Shown here piece after piece: positions 1-12,500 of a stretch of 64,000 nucleotides of DNA. The notes under the pieces are model-generated. The model worked only from the letters and a program-made list of their open reading frames with translations, was not told the origin of the DNA and did no database searches. The position numbers were made by a program, and so were the translations under genes. Origin of the DNA: Patagioenas fasciata (Eukaryota; Chordata; Aves; Columbiformes; Columbidae); the NCBI RefSeq assembly GCF_037038585.1, contig NC_092525.1, positions 26,748,367 through 26,812,366 on the forward strand, read 5' to 3'. Positions within the stretch are counted from its first letter, which is position 1; each line of letters opens with the position of its first letter.

Positions 1-211
1 ATAGGGACAATTTGTAATGTATGTCTCTCTTGTAATCAACACACTTGATACATGAAATCTAGAGGATGTTACTTGTAAGAGAATAGCAACAGAATGTCAT
101 TTGTTAGCAAACCAGCCGAAGCGACCCCTGCGTGGTACAGCCACATGCAAACGCAATGACAGAGCCCAGCAAACCCGTGCACGCCCGGCCTGACCAGTGC
201 GCGTTGTGCCA

Positions 212-281
212 CCAAGGTCATGTTGCCAAGACACTTAGACACACGCTGGACTGGGCCAATGGCATTTGTTAGTGTTTGTAC
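212..281 (+). promoter_or_regulatory. Candidate NR5A / NF1 / FOX motif group in intron
   Basis: CCAAGGTCA at 212-220 matches the NR5A (SF-1/LRH-1) monomer consensus YCAAGGYCA. TTGCCAAG at 223-230 resembles an NF1 half-site and TGTTTGTAC at 273-281 resembles a forkhead (FOXA) site. The surrounding 110-280 stretch has more CpG dinucleotides than the neighbouring AT-rich intron. NR5A2 acts in liver and pancreas together with FOXA factors, so an enhancer role is plausible but unproven. Such motifs also occur by chance. Confidence 0.3.
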
Positions 282-2144
282 AGACGTTTGACAAGCTGTG
301 TTGTTTCAACCTGCGTTATTGCAGAGAAAGGAAAAAAAAAAAGCACTTAAAGCTCTGATTGTCATTCTATACTTTTCATTTTAATGATATATTTAGGGGG
401 CCTAGCTTACTTTGTATTCTTATGTGTAATTACCCATATAAAAAACCACTGCTCATTAGTGTTCTGTTCCACTGACTTAATTATACCCCTTAATTAAATC
501 TTGACTAACTGGGGGTCACTGCAGTGTCAGTGGGATTTGTCACCGTTTGTCAGCAGGTGTCTGGTCACATCTATTTCTGGTTTCCCTGTTGCTGTATTCT
601 GTTTAAGAGTACAGTCTTTTCTAAATGCAAGGGACAATTATGCATTACCTTACTGTGTTTTGTGCCTCGCAAATTAAATGAAACACCAGTGAATCCATTC
701 TGTCATACTAGCACTCTCCCAGTCTTTACACACAGGAGGTGGGGGATGAAGCAAATATAAACCTTTTCAAAACACAGTTCGTTACCTCACTTGTACTCCT
801 TTTCAAAGGCTTATTCTTCCTGCATTCAAAAGCTGTAGTCTTATTAATTTATCAGATAATCTTGTGTTCAACAGGCGTAAAAATATATTGCAATTATCAA
901 TCCAGGGATAATTCTCCTTTCCCATACCTCCTAAACATAAAATGAATTTGAAACATGACCAGCAAGAACAAGCTAAATCAATATTACATGCAGAATAAAT
1001 ACAACACAGCATGTGCTGCTATTGCTATGTTGCTCAGAGTCAGAAGACCGAGGTTCCCGATTCAGTGTTCCCTGAATAATTCAGTGGGAGTTCTGCATGT
1101 GCAATAAGTGCATAATAGTGCCATTTCTTTCTATTTCAAATTTGCATGTTTTGGGTTTGTTATTGTAGAAAGTTACTTAGGGGAAATATGATTCCCATGT
1201 TTACGCATATAATAGGCACCTAATGTTCATCTGAATAATTGATTAGTCAAGTCAGGCCTTCATAATTAGCTGTTGGCTTTCCAGTATAAGCCCACAAAAC
1301 ACTTGTCAACCTACAGACATTTTTAATTTATTAATATATATGTTATCAAAAGGGCTGCAGTAGTTACCTAGAAAGCATTTATTATTTATTCTGTCGAGGC
1401 TGAGGAAGCATTTCAATTCTAGACATGTATTTTCAATCTATTGTAACTTTCCCAGAAGATTATCTTTTTATTCTGAAAGTTTTCATGAACATTCTCTGCC
1501 TGCAAGCACTTGCTTAGAGCAGAAATTGGAAAGAGAGTTGTTGGGGTTTTTTTAAATCCATTCAGCCATTCCTGTGTTACATAGAAGCTAGTGACATGTT
1601 TCATTGATTATAAAATAATGTGTATCACTTATTTGTACTCAGATACCTAACAAGCATCTAAATAGATGCCACAAACCGAAATCCCTAATGCAGCCATAGA
1701 TTCTGTGACTACACAGATGCATCTATTGCTAGCACGTGACAGTGACATTGCAGTTATGAGTTGTGGAGCTATGTAGTAAACTGCAGAATAATTGTATTTT
1801 TCATGAACTTCATGACCTCATTTGGATTCTACCACTAATCCCGTTGTGCTCCCTGACCAATTTTCAAGTAGTTTTTGTTAATGGGAAAAACATCCTCCTT
1901 ACTGTAGAATCTGTGCACTTTGAGCCCATGATATGAGATTCGTAAAACAAAACATTTGATTGTGAAATCCAGAATGAAAAATGTTCAGTTTGCACTAGGA
2001 AGTTAAAGGCCAAACTTCTGATAAAACAACAGGACTGGAAATGTTGTGGTTTATTTTATTGGGAAACAAACTTCACATTTCCATTGGGAGGCAGCATTTA
2101 CTTGTAGCACTTGTTGAGTATGAAGCACTGAATTTAGAAAATAT

Positions 2145-2162
2145 ATTATTATTATTATTATT
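2145..2162. repeat. (ATT)6 microsatellite
   Basis: Six perfect ATT units lie in an AT-rich intronic stretch. Confidence 0.9.
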
Positions 2163-4510
2163 CTTAATGGAAAAGGTATTTTAGTTCTGTATACACTATA
2201 AGTTTAATTTTCCTTGCCTCTGTTCAGAAGAATCATCTTCATTTTAGTGAAAACATATAAGCGTCTGCTTCCCATCAGTGAGATCAGGATGAAAGCTTCA
2301 ATAAATGTGTAAAGTGCTTTCCTGAATCAAAGTCCTTCTGAGGCCAGTACTACTGGAAGCAGACGACGTTCCTTGCTTTATAAGTGGAAAGATACTAATA
2401 TAATATCAGAATTATAAAACCTTTTTAAATCTAAACCCCTTCTATTCTAGAATAGCTTTTTAGTTTGTTTGGGAAGAACATGATGTAAAAACTACATCAT
2501 AGTGGTAGAAAAAATGTATGCCCATTTTGGTGGTGTGATTTAAATAAATTGTGGTTCACCACTAGGAATTATGTGGTCTCATAAAATTCACTCAAGTCCT
2601 TGAGCAATACTACAGCATCTTGTGTATCATACACATGTATGTATTATGTACACACTCTCAGTTTTGACTTAAAGACAGAAGAAATATTAGAATCCTTCTC
2701 TTTAAAAGAATGTTGATAACATACCTCCATTTGAAAAATGCAAATACATTTCTAAGGGTGTCAATTTTAAGTCCCTCCTCAAAAATACATATTTATTGTG
2801 TTAATATAAAACTTCATTATCTATTTTTATATCCATTGCAAAATAACAGAAAAATGTTACGTTGCAAAGAACAAAAAATCTGTGTAGGATTCAGAGCCAA
2901 GTTTTCAACTGCTGTTTCAATTTTCTATATAACATTTTATGCAGTGTTAAAACTTCAGTCAGTGTTATACTAATATAAGGATTTTCTATTGGGATATTTT
3001 TAAGCACAGCAGTTTCTACTTGTAAAGTCTTCAGTATTTAGGCTGGTGGACTATTACTGATCAGAGTTGTGCAAGCATTGAAACGTCTGCATTCTCACTA
3101 TTAACATTAAAAGTTTTCATCAGTTCTCCTGTCTATTAGCCTAGGAGTTCAGAAACATTTCCCAGTGGTATTGTAAGGCTCTTTCAGTTCTTCCATTTAG
3201 ACTTTTAAAGCACCTTGTTTTCAAAAAGTGTTTTAGAACTGGAAATAGACGTATCTGCTAAACGGATTAATAGTTTCATGATTAGATAGGTGATCTGATC
3301 ACAAGGCGGAAGAGAGATCATACGCATAAACAACGAATTAAAACCCTGAATAGGATTGCTAAGGTTTTCTAGGTTAGAGCTAAATGAGAGCCATTATGTG
3401 GGCTTTCAGATAAACTCACAAAGCTGTTATCTGTGTAAACCTGATAGACTTACCATTACTCTTAGTGACTAACAAAAGTTATATCACTCAGTTTCATTAA
3501 AAATGCATTAATCCTTTTTTAGTAACCTTCTTCTAATTCATTGATTCAATTATACAATGAACAATAAAAATGTTTGGTATAATAAAAATACAGTATTAAA
3601 ATGAGCTATATGCATAAATATTTCATTGAAATGAGATTATTCAGGGTTTTAAAAATATTAACAATATTAGTATCATGCTTTGAAATAATGTGTATGTTTT
3701 TTCAGCATCTCTGAAACTATATATCAAAAAGATTAGTCTTTAAAATGGGAGGCCTGAAACAGTTGCTTTTGGTATTACTTGCAGTTCCTTCATGTACGGA
3801 CTTCCTGTAAAGTTCATGACACTCACCACCACAGGCTGATTAAGGAACAGGAAAGTGTTATAGGATGTTCCTAAATATTGTGAAGCTTCTCTGATCAGAT
3901 CAATTCCCCTGAAGTGACAGGCTTTGGGCCTCAACAAGAACACACCAAGGCTGGCCCTTGAGCTGATGCAGGCACTGGGAGGAGGCTGCCCAGGGCAGGG
4001 CAGCATCACGAGCAACTTCCACAGCAGTGGCAGTGACTCCCATCCCACTAACACCAGCTAAATAATTCAGACCAGCAGGACTCCAGTATAGCTCTCACTC
4101 TGGCAGTTCACGTAAACCAATTGGAATAATTCACCTAAGACTTTAATGGATTTTGACATAGCTAGTTCTTTTATTGTTTTGTATTTGGTTTATTTAATTA
4201 ATTTTTGTGCCAGGAGAGCAAAATATAACTGATTGTATTACATGTGTCATCTCAAATGCCAATAGCCAGGCATGGCTGAGCAGGTATCTGTGCAAGACAG
4301 CCAATATTGTTGGTTGCTGTGAAAAGCTGGTATGATTTCTGCAAGCGTTTCAAGACTAGAGGAGAAGAAAGCACTTCATATTTTCATTATTCATCCCTTT
4401 ACAGATTTACTTTTAATTTTTTCAGCAAAGCAGATTATTAAAAGCAATGACCTGAGGTCTTCATTCAGATATCAGACTTGCAATCCTGTATAATGTGCGC
4501 TGCAGGGCAG

Positions 4511-4644
4511 AGGTCACACTGACGAGTCTGTTAATGCAGTCGCTCTGGGATAAGATCAATCTCCATACTTCACCATATTGATCTAATAGCTCATTGGCAC
4601 TTCCCTCTTTGAATTGATTAGCTCATGTGTGAAAAGAGATTGAT
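4511..4644 (+). promoter_or_regulatory. Candidate ONECUT/GATA motif cluster in intron
   Basis: ATTGAT or its complement ATCAAT occurs four times in 90 bp (4555-4560, 4577-4582, 4613-4618, 4639-4644). ATTGAT is the core of ONECUT (HNF6) binding sites. A GATAAG sits at 4549-4554 and an AGGTCA nuclear-receptor half-site at 4511-4516. The density is several-fold above chance even for AT-rich DNA. The enhancer interpretation is inferred from motif content and from NR5A2 being an endoderm/liver/pancreas gene. Confidence 0.35.
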
Positions 4645-4954
4645 GGGTTTCTGACCCTGAGGAGTCTGTCAGGGCACACCCATGGCAGGGGAAGTGGATG
4701 TTTTCGCTGCTTCATTTGGGTGGCTCGTTATGTGGATTCCTCACAGGGAATAAGGGTCATAACATCGCTTTATGAATTATTTACAACAAAATATCAGGGT
4801 TTTGCTTCGTTTGATGTTCTTCCCATACTGAATCTACTCTAAGCAGAGCATGAATAAATACACATGAACAGGCAATGTACCAAATATTTGTGTAAAGGCA
4901 ACCACCACATAAGTGACCTTAAAAAGCAATTTTACTAATATAAGGTAATTGTAA

Positions 4955-5010
4955 TAGATATGAGGGTAGAAATAGACTTCATGGGTCATCTAGTCCATTC
5001 CCCTTATCCA
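4955..5010 (-). mobile_element. Decayed CR1 LINE 3'-end fragment
   Basis: The stretch containing GGTCATCTAGTCCA resembles the complement of the CR1 3' untranslated end, in which a 'more-than-half-diverged' version of 'ggaccttaaagatcatctagtccaa' is recognisable. No terminal octamer repeat remains, so this is an old, truncated copy. The boundaries are approximate and the call is made by eye from memory of the consensus. Confidence 0.5.
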
Positions 5011-5879
5011 ATGACAGAATATTGATGATATCTAGAAATGAATTACATTTTAATTGCATATTCTGGATAAGTACTCACGGTGAATCTAGTTCAGACATCT
5101 CAGGGAACTTCATAGCACATTGCACTGTGGAAAGAGGCAATTTGCAAGCAACATGTGAGCTAAAAAATAAACTATACACATTTCTCAGTTGTTAAAAGTA
5201 ACCTAAAAACCCCAGATTTGACTCCATTTATCACATAGTCATATATTTGCAAAATGCATATATTTGACACAGTAGATTGCATTTTGGTGCTGTGTGTGCT
5301 CATGCAGGAGAAAATATAAAAGGACCTGTCGCCAGAAGCTGAATTTAGAAGTTGGCTTATGTTAGGTTGTACTTAAAAAACGTGTGCATTATCAGAGCCT
5401 TCACAGATACAAAGCAATAAAGCTAAGGGCTGGCTCCTTGAAGTCTTCTGTTGAAGCCCAAGCACTTTTGTATTGTTGTCTGTATATGTACTGTAGAATC
5501 AGTCTCAAAACCACTTTAAATAATAATTAAATAATGTCTACCATCCAAGCTCAGGATACTGTACTACACCATAGCTAGGATGCTGTTACATAAGTTGTTG
5601 GGTTATACAGTTATGCCACAGTACAAAAAATATTGAGCAAAATATTCTCATAGTGTTGGTAAGCTGATGCCTATATTTATGCAAGGAGACAGTGTGCTTC
5701 ACATATAACATCTTGTTGCATTATTTAACTGGACATTCTCGGTTTCTTTTGGGGGCTGGCAGTTTAAATTGAAAGACAATTTTTTTTACAGAGAAGTGTC
5801 CATGTATGCTACATGCAGTCAGGCAACCATTTTCTATTAGATTTTTGGTAACATAAACAGGTACTGCACAAACACATAG

Positions 5880-5945
5880 TAATAGGCAGTCCCTTCCCTA
5901 AAGACCTTGTATTCTAAAAGAAACAGACCCTCAGGCAGATTAGTT
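5880..5945. repeat. Possible ancient amniote dispersed repeat
   Basis: The segment beginning GGCAGTCCCTTCCCTAAAGA and continuing to the AAACAGAC near 5922-5929 resembles a motif seen in many reptile and bird genomes (a version of 'cagtccctgccc.aaagagcttacaatctaaatagacaagac'). I cannot name the family. The match is partial and the boundaries are rough. Confidence 0.3.
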
Positions 5946-8869
5946 AGAAAAAAAAGAAGACAACCAAAGAGAGAATTCAATCCATTAACCTTCAGTGAAA
6001 TTATGCTGGAGATTTGTATAATCTTGCATTCATTTATGCTTCCAAATCACTCAGGCTATTTTTTGTACCAGGAAAATTGCCCTGGTATAGACTACTGCAG
6101 CCATATTAAAAAAAAAAAAAATCTAATACACATCAGAAAAACTTAAAGGCACAGTCGCAATACACTTTACTCTGATAAACCTGGGATAAATTTTGGATTA
6201 ATCAATACATCTTCTTATATTTGGGTATAAAATTAGTATTTTAGTCACAGTAAATCTTAAAAAATAAAACTCACATTAAACCAAAGTAACTGGTTCTCAG
6301 ACCAAATGAGTAGTAGATTGCCAGACACTTGAACACAAACTATGCAAAAAATAATCTTTTGAAGAAAATGTGACCATTTTATTACAAGCTCTTGCCCATT
6401 GGCTGAGTTTGTGCCATTCTGGTTAAAACGTGGCTCACACGGTTGTGGGGTGTGTGGTGCACTCATGGGCGAACAGGAGGTAACCAGAGAAACCTCATTC
6501 TGTTGTTCATCAGCCCTGCTCTCATTCAGAAATGAGCTAAGAAAGACCTAATAAATTAGATGCACAAACTGTCTCCATTTTTTTTCAAACACACAACTAA
6601 TCTTCTATTGCATACAGGAACTCAATTTAGAGACTCAGAATTCTGATACCTGTTTCCAGCTGTGACACCAGAGAGAGCCAGTGCCTGGCTGATCTGTGTT
6701 GTGATCCAGTCATTTTTACTTCTAAGGTTCGTGCTCATTCTGTGTTTTGTACTGCAAAAGTTCCTCTCACCAATATAACAAGCAGTCTAAATAAAAAGTG
6801 TTTCTTCAAGGATATTTTTAAACATTAACATTAATCCTAACTGCAGTACTAATGTCTGCACGGGACGTGGGTGGCATTGTGACAACCTTATTTTAATGAT
6901 ACTTCAGAGATTTCCAAATTAAAATACGGGAAACAGGAAGTGAGAATAAATGAAACAAAGCCAAATTAAAGGATAAATGGAAAAAACATTTTAGTACACA
7001 CTTGCCTATTCCTTAAACATTCACTCAATCAGCACTTCCTGTGGTTTTTAATAGCATGGCTCTCTCTGCTCTTTTACACTTGACTTTGTTGGGAAAGGAG
7101 CTGTTTTTTTGAAGGTGATGTTCATAGCTGTAAGGATTTAACTAGATGGTAGTACCTGCATGCCAAGAGCCTCCTGCAGTGCTTTTAAGATGTAAAGAGA
7201 AGTACTAAGCCTTTTGGATCATTCCCATGTACAGGAACTCATTGGATCGTGCACGACTTGTTCTTGCTGCTTCTTCACAACTTTCTTGTATGACTTCAGC
7301 TTCCTTTGGCGGTGATTTTAAGGAACTTTTTCTGCCATGTCAGATGGATACTGGTTTAATACATGACAAGCCCCCTTCATAATGCTGAATTTTCTTTCAC
7401 TTTCCTCCTTATCATTAGGTCATCTTTCTCTTTATTTCTTACTGCTTTTGCTGTGGCTTTTTGTGGCTGTTCTGTTACAAAATAGAACAAAACATAGTAG
7501 AGTCCATATGCATCGCACATGCAGTATTTTATTATAACACCAGCCTCTATTGTCAAAGGTATATTACAGGTGACTTTCTGTCCTGTTTAGCACACTATAG
7601 CTCCCAGTCTTGAGACTTCAAATCCATATGTTTCCATTATTCAGTTATGGGCAGAAGGAAATATCTGCCCTTACACAGTTACATATTTGTCAAACGTATT
7701 AAGGGGACTATGAAAAGTAAAACATAAACCAACATATTTTAATTCCTGAAAAAGACTGAAATGCTGTGCCATCCAAAGATAAAGAACATTTAAAACATAA
7801 AACTGCTGATTTGATGATAACTAGAAATGGTATGGAACATCCAATGTATTATATGCTTTGTGTGGTTTATCCGTGGCCAACCCTGGATATCACTAACACT
7901 TACCTGGAAAATTGATTTTCTCTCATTTACACTGCTGTTATGTTAAAATAACCCCTTTTTAGTCATGACATCAGAAGATTATTTGCTTATTCCCATTGCT
8001 ATAACTGTGAATACAGTCCAACGCTGCGTACACAAACCAACCTTTATAGGTGTCACCCGTTAAAAGAGTAAAGTTATACTACTCCTATGGCTTGCCCTTT
8101 TCCCATACTCCACACCCCTTTGAACAGCTGTACTGGAAATAAACATCAAGCTTGTTAAAATTATAACTTAAACAAGAGCCAATTTAAGTAACTCTTGTGT
8201 TAATGCATGCAAAAACCAGTGTTAGGGGCACACAGCACTTGAAAGAACGAGACCCTAAGTGTGTTGAGAGATTGCCCGCATGTTACCACATTAAAGAGTC
8301 TTTCTGAAATTAGCATGTCTCTTGTGTCACAAGTTAAAAATATTTTCCATATTATACTTAGTTGATTCGGTTTTAATAGAATATTTATTTTGTGGAAAAT
8401 AAATTTAGTTCTTGCTAGGACTTTGTCTTTAATATTGACAATCCACCCCTCTGTGTTGTACTGATCTCTGTCAAAATTCGATGTTGCTGTTTTCTAAGAA
8501 ATTTTACAAATGAGAGCTAATGTAGGAGGTGAAGTTTGCCTATAGACTCTTATTCTAAGTGTCAGCTGGAAAAATGGGGTGGCTGTAAGGAAAATGAAAT
8601 CATAATTTATCCAATAAATCACCAAACAGGAAAGGAGCATTACATATTAGAAATCCTTTCAGATAACACTAAAATATGTGTGACTTGGAGAAGACCACAA
8701 AGACTTTAATCAAAGGCCACTGCACAATAGAGTGAAACTGCTGATTCAATGTATTAGGAACAAATTCACCAGCAGTACCATAAAATTTAGTAGAGTCAGT
8801 CTTCTGATTCTCCAGAAGACATAATTGTGCATCCTAAAAAGCAGATCAGACCCGCAAGGCTAATGATGA

Positions 8870-8950
8870 ATCAAGTGGGCCTAATTCTGTTTTTGTTTAT
8901 GTGGAAGTCGAAGGACTTATGTTCATGCAAGTGAAGAATATGGCCCAGCA
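8870..8950. repeat. Possible ancient amniote dispersed repeat
   Basis: A segment running from CCTAATTCTG through GTGGAAGTCGAAGGACTTATG to AATATGGCCCAG resembles the common, very old reptile/bird repeat built around 'aattctg ... gaagtcaatgg ... tggccca'. It is strongly decayed and I cannot assign the family. Confidence 0.35.
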
Positions 8951-9532
8951 CATTTTTGCAGTTAATTTGTTGACATCAGAAGAAAACAGGTGTATTTCCA
9001 GAGTAATTCAGGGGAACAAAACAGCTTTAGTACCAAAATTGCTACCTAAGCTATATAGTATTATCTAATTTTTTAAAAAAAATTCTAGACCCAACTATGC
9101 ATAAACTTAGGCTGTACTAACATCAGTAGAGATACTCACAGGAGTAGGATTTTGAAAGTCAGTTCTATGGGTCCGGTGTTGAGGAAAGCACCTCCTTCTT
9201 CACCCTGTGAAACAGATACTGAGAAGAAGAATTTATATTCCTCTTTCCTTATCTTTGCATTTGCTTTGACAGGGAAGAAACACTGCATTGTAAGCAAAAT
9301 ATTCAGTTAGAACTAAAAAGAAATCAATTTCTTGTTTTCAGTTAAAAAAAAAAAAAACACACAAAACACAACACACCCAAAAAAGAACCCAAGAAAAACA
9401 CATTTATAATTCATCAGAAATAATGCTGACTGTGAAATACTAAATCATTTTCATACAGTTTTTGCAAAGATAATTATCAGGAAAGGAGGGAAAAAATAGG
9501 AGCATTATATGTTGCATCTGATGCACTCTATA

Positions 9533-9544
9533 ATATATATATAT
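9533..9544. repeat. (AT)6 microsatellite
   Basis: Six AT units, followed directly by a short GCACACACA stretch. Confidence 0.85.
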
Positions 9545-12500
9545 GCACACACAAAGTTTATCGTAACAGCCCTTTCATCTAATATTTGAAGAACTGAAAT
9601 TTGTTGTTTACCTTCTCCTTAATAGAGGGGAATACTCTCTAAATGAAGTCCAAAGATCCATAAGAGAAGGTCTGCCGCTTGCCCGTACTCCCTTCAGCAA
9701 TCTGAGGCCGCTAGACTCACGCACCTCCAGTTATATTCCTGTAAGAGAACGGGAAGAGTTTGAACAGATGGTCAAGGCTGCTTTTTATTTAGGTATTTTG
9801 ACTCAATGGAAGGTTAGCACAGAAACTGGGAAAGGGCTGGTCACTGCTGCTTTGATCCCCTCTCACGGTGATCTCGCACACAGCTGTCCAGTGGCAGATG
9901 AGGGCAGAAGTGCTTACAAAGCCATCGCTTTCCACATGTGCATTGGCTAAGCAGGAGACACCATGTGCCATTCGGAGCATCGGCACCACATACCACTTCA
10001 CATTTTGCAATGGTAAAAACATGGGGATTTTCAAAAGTGTAATGTTGCTTTGTGCTATAAATTCCTTGTCTGTTTTCTCTAAAAAAACTGGAAAGTGGCT
10101 CAATATTCTAAATACTAATAGCTTTGTGAGCAGGGAAATAATGAAACATTTTAGTCCTTCTCTCTTGCCTGCTGTTGAATAAAGGGTGAGCATACTGGCC
10201 TGTCTTTCAGTGTGCACACACACACCCCACACTGCACACGCCAAGTTTATTTGCACCTTTATGGTGGTCTCTTTACATGCTGTAAAGGAGCAGGAAAAGG
10301 CATACACTGAAGTGTTTCTATATTGTATTTCATCTTTAAATAATGAAAAAATGTAAAATGTTACCAGACTTGGACTGATTTTATACTCACTTCACTCTAG
10401 AGCTAGATGGCAACAGGACAGTCTTCTAACCCTACATGGGCTTGTAAAGATCGCTCCCTGCTTTTACTTCGAAATTTTATATAACACGCAGGTTTCTAGC
10501 AGAGAGCTGGAACAATCATAGTTAATATTAAATCATTCTTTCTTGAACTTTGTAGCATTTTATTACTGAGGTTATAGGTAGTAATCAGATTTTATTAGGG
10601 CATTCACTGATTCTGAAAGTTATGTGCATTTCCTTTTAAAACCACATTGGCTGTTATGTGCTGCCTTGTGACAGCAACCTTGCACAGGAGGTTTCCCACT
10701 GTTAGCAGCAACCCATCTGGAGAGTCCAAATCCTGTTCTACATACGTAACGATTTGGAAACCATGCATGCATTCAGGAGTGAAAATTAGCCTCTGGAGTG
10801 CACTTGTCTTATAAAACTTTGATTTGGGGTGATTTGCTTCACTATAGCATAAGAAAATGGAGTAACAACTCCAGCTATATGTCTGCAATGACTTGTGAGT
10901 GATCTCCTAACTACAGCTGAAAGAAAGTTCAACCATCCCTTGAACCTGTGTGCTTCAGGCTGAAAAATTCAGACAGATGTTTAATCACTTCATATTCACA
11001 AAGAAATGGTTATTCAATGGCCGTAGAATTTAGAAGTGGCGCTATCAGATGAATACTTCATGTTATTTCTATATCAGCCTTCCCTTTTAAAAACATAAGT
11101 AAAAACAATTCAGTTGAGTCCAACACAGTTTTATCACATAAATTTGAATCATAGCGGGTTTTTTTTTAGTCATTAGACACCCTTTTAGATTTTTAGTAGC
11201 AGAAAAGCCTAAAGCTATAGTGCAAGTTGATGCAAATGAAAAGAGATGAAAAAAGATTCTCCAACTTCTCAGAAAGGGAGCTGCAGACTGGGTAAAAGGT
11301 GAGTGCACTCTTTAACTGAATCTGCAGCAATAATTATAAGGAAAATATTTAACTCAGAGCAACACAAAAAACGCATGACCCCAAAATTTTTAACAAGTAA
11401 TTCATCAAGTGCTAGGCTGAAAACACCTCTTCAGAAGAAATTTCTTAATAAATCTGCAGTTGTTGGTTACAGTATGCTAAATATTGTGAAACACTTTCCT
11501 AAGAGAAAGACACAGTGTGGTTTTTGATAAGATTAAGGTGCATTTCAGCAAAACATACACATTATTCTTCATTTTACTGTTTGACAATTTCAATGTTCTT
11601 CAGAGAAAACAAAAGTTTATAATGATTAACATTCTGTGCTGTGGGAAGCATACACTCTACAACAATACTACTCTTGTGTCGCACTAGCCTTCCTCATCTA
11701 AAACATCAGCATAAATAGTTTTTCAGATGAGTAACCAGCATTTCTGAGATAAGTCCTTCCTTTAACTACAATTGATAACAGCGATTGTGTATTGCAGTGT
11801 CAACAGAGGTTTCAATGAGCCTGACAAACTTCCACCAAGTCCCACACCAAAAGCTCAGGGCCCAGCTGAGCGAGAGTCCAGGGTTTAGCAGACAAATGTG
11901 ATGCCCCCAGCTCCAGCCCATCTCTTTCTCCCACCAAGAGCCTGTGTATTCACCACAGTGCTCACAATTAGAACTTCACACTTCAAATTCAGAGCCTGCT
12001 TCTTCCACTCTTGGAAATATCCTATGTGGCTTGCATTATATTCTATTAGATGAACCATGCAAACTAATAGTTATGTCTAAACGTATGCCCATGCATGCTT
12101 GTTTTCTAATCCTTGTTAGCGGAGAATTCAGTAAAGTGATTTAAAGTTACCTTATGATTCCAGGTGGCAGTGGAGGAACTCAGGCGTGCCACCAGTGAAT
12201 TCTGTGTTCAAACTTGTATTCAGATATTTAACGGAATAAAGTTCACTGTGCAGATGAGCAATATGCAGATGTGAATATTTCACAGTGGACACAAAGAAGT
12301 GTCACAGCTCCAACAGGCTCCATGGTCACCCTCAGGAAAAAGGCTGAATGGACTTCAGGTGGGGGGCCAAGTCTCTGTATCTCTCTTTTCACAAACCTGA
12401 TTTTTTAATTTGTCTAAATGAGGAACACTATTTTCTAGTGAAACTGAAGAGTAAACTAATGTAGGGAGCACAGGGACCCTTCCACGCTTGGGGCATAGAC

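Noticed and set aside
9789-10307. 172-codon open frame on the minus strand with an overlapping + strand frame
   Set aside because: No family similarity and no promoter or splice context; two overlapping frames on opposite strands argue for chance.
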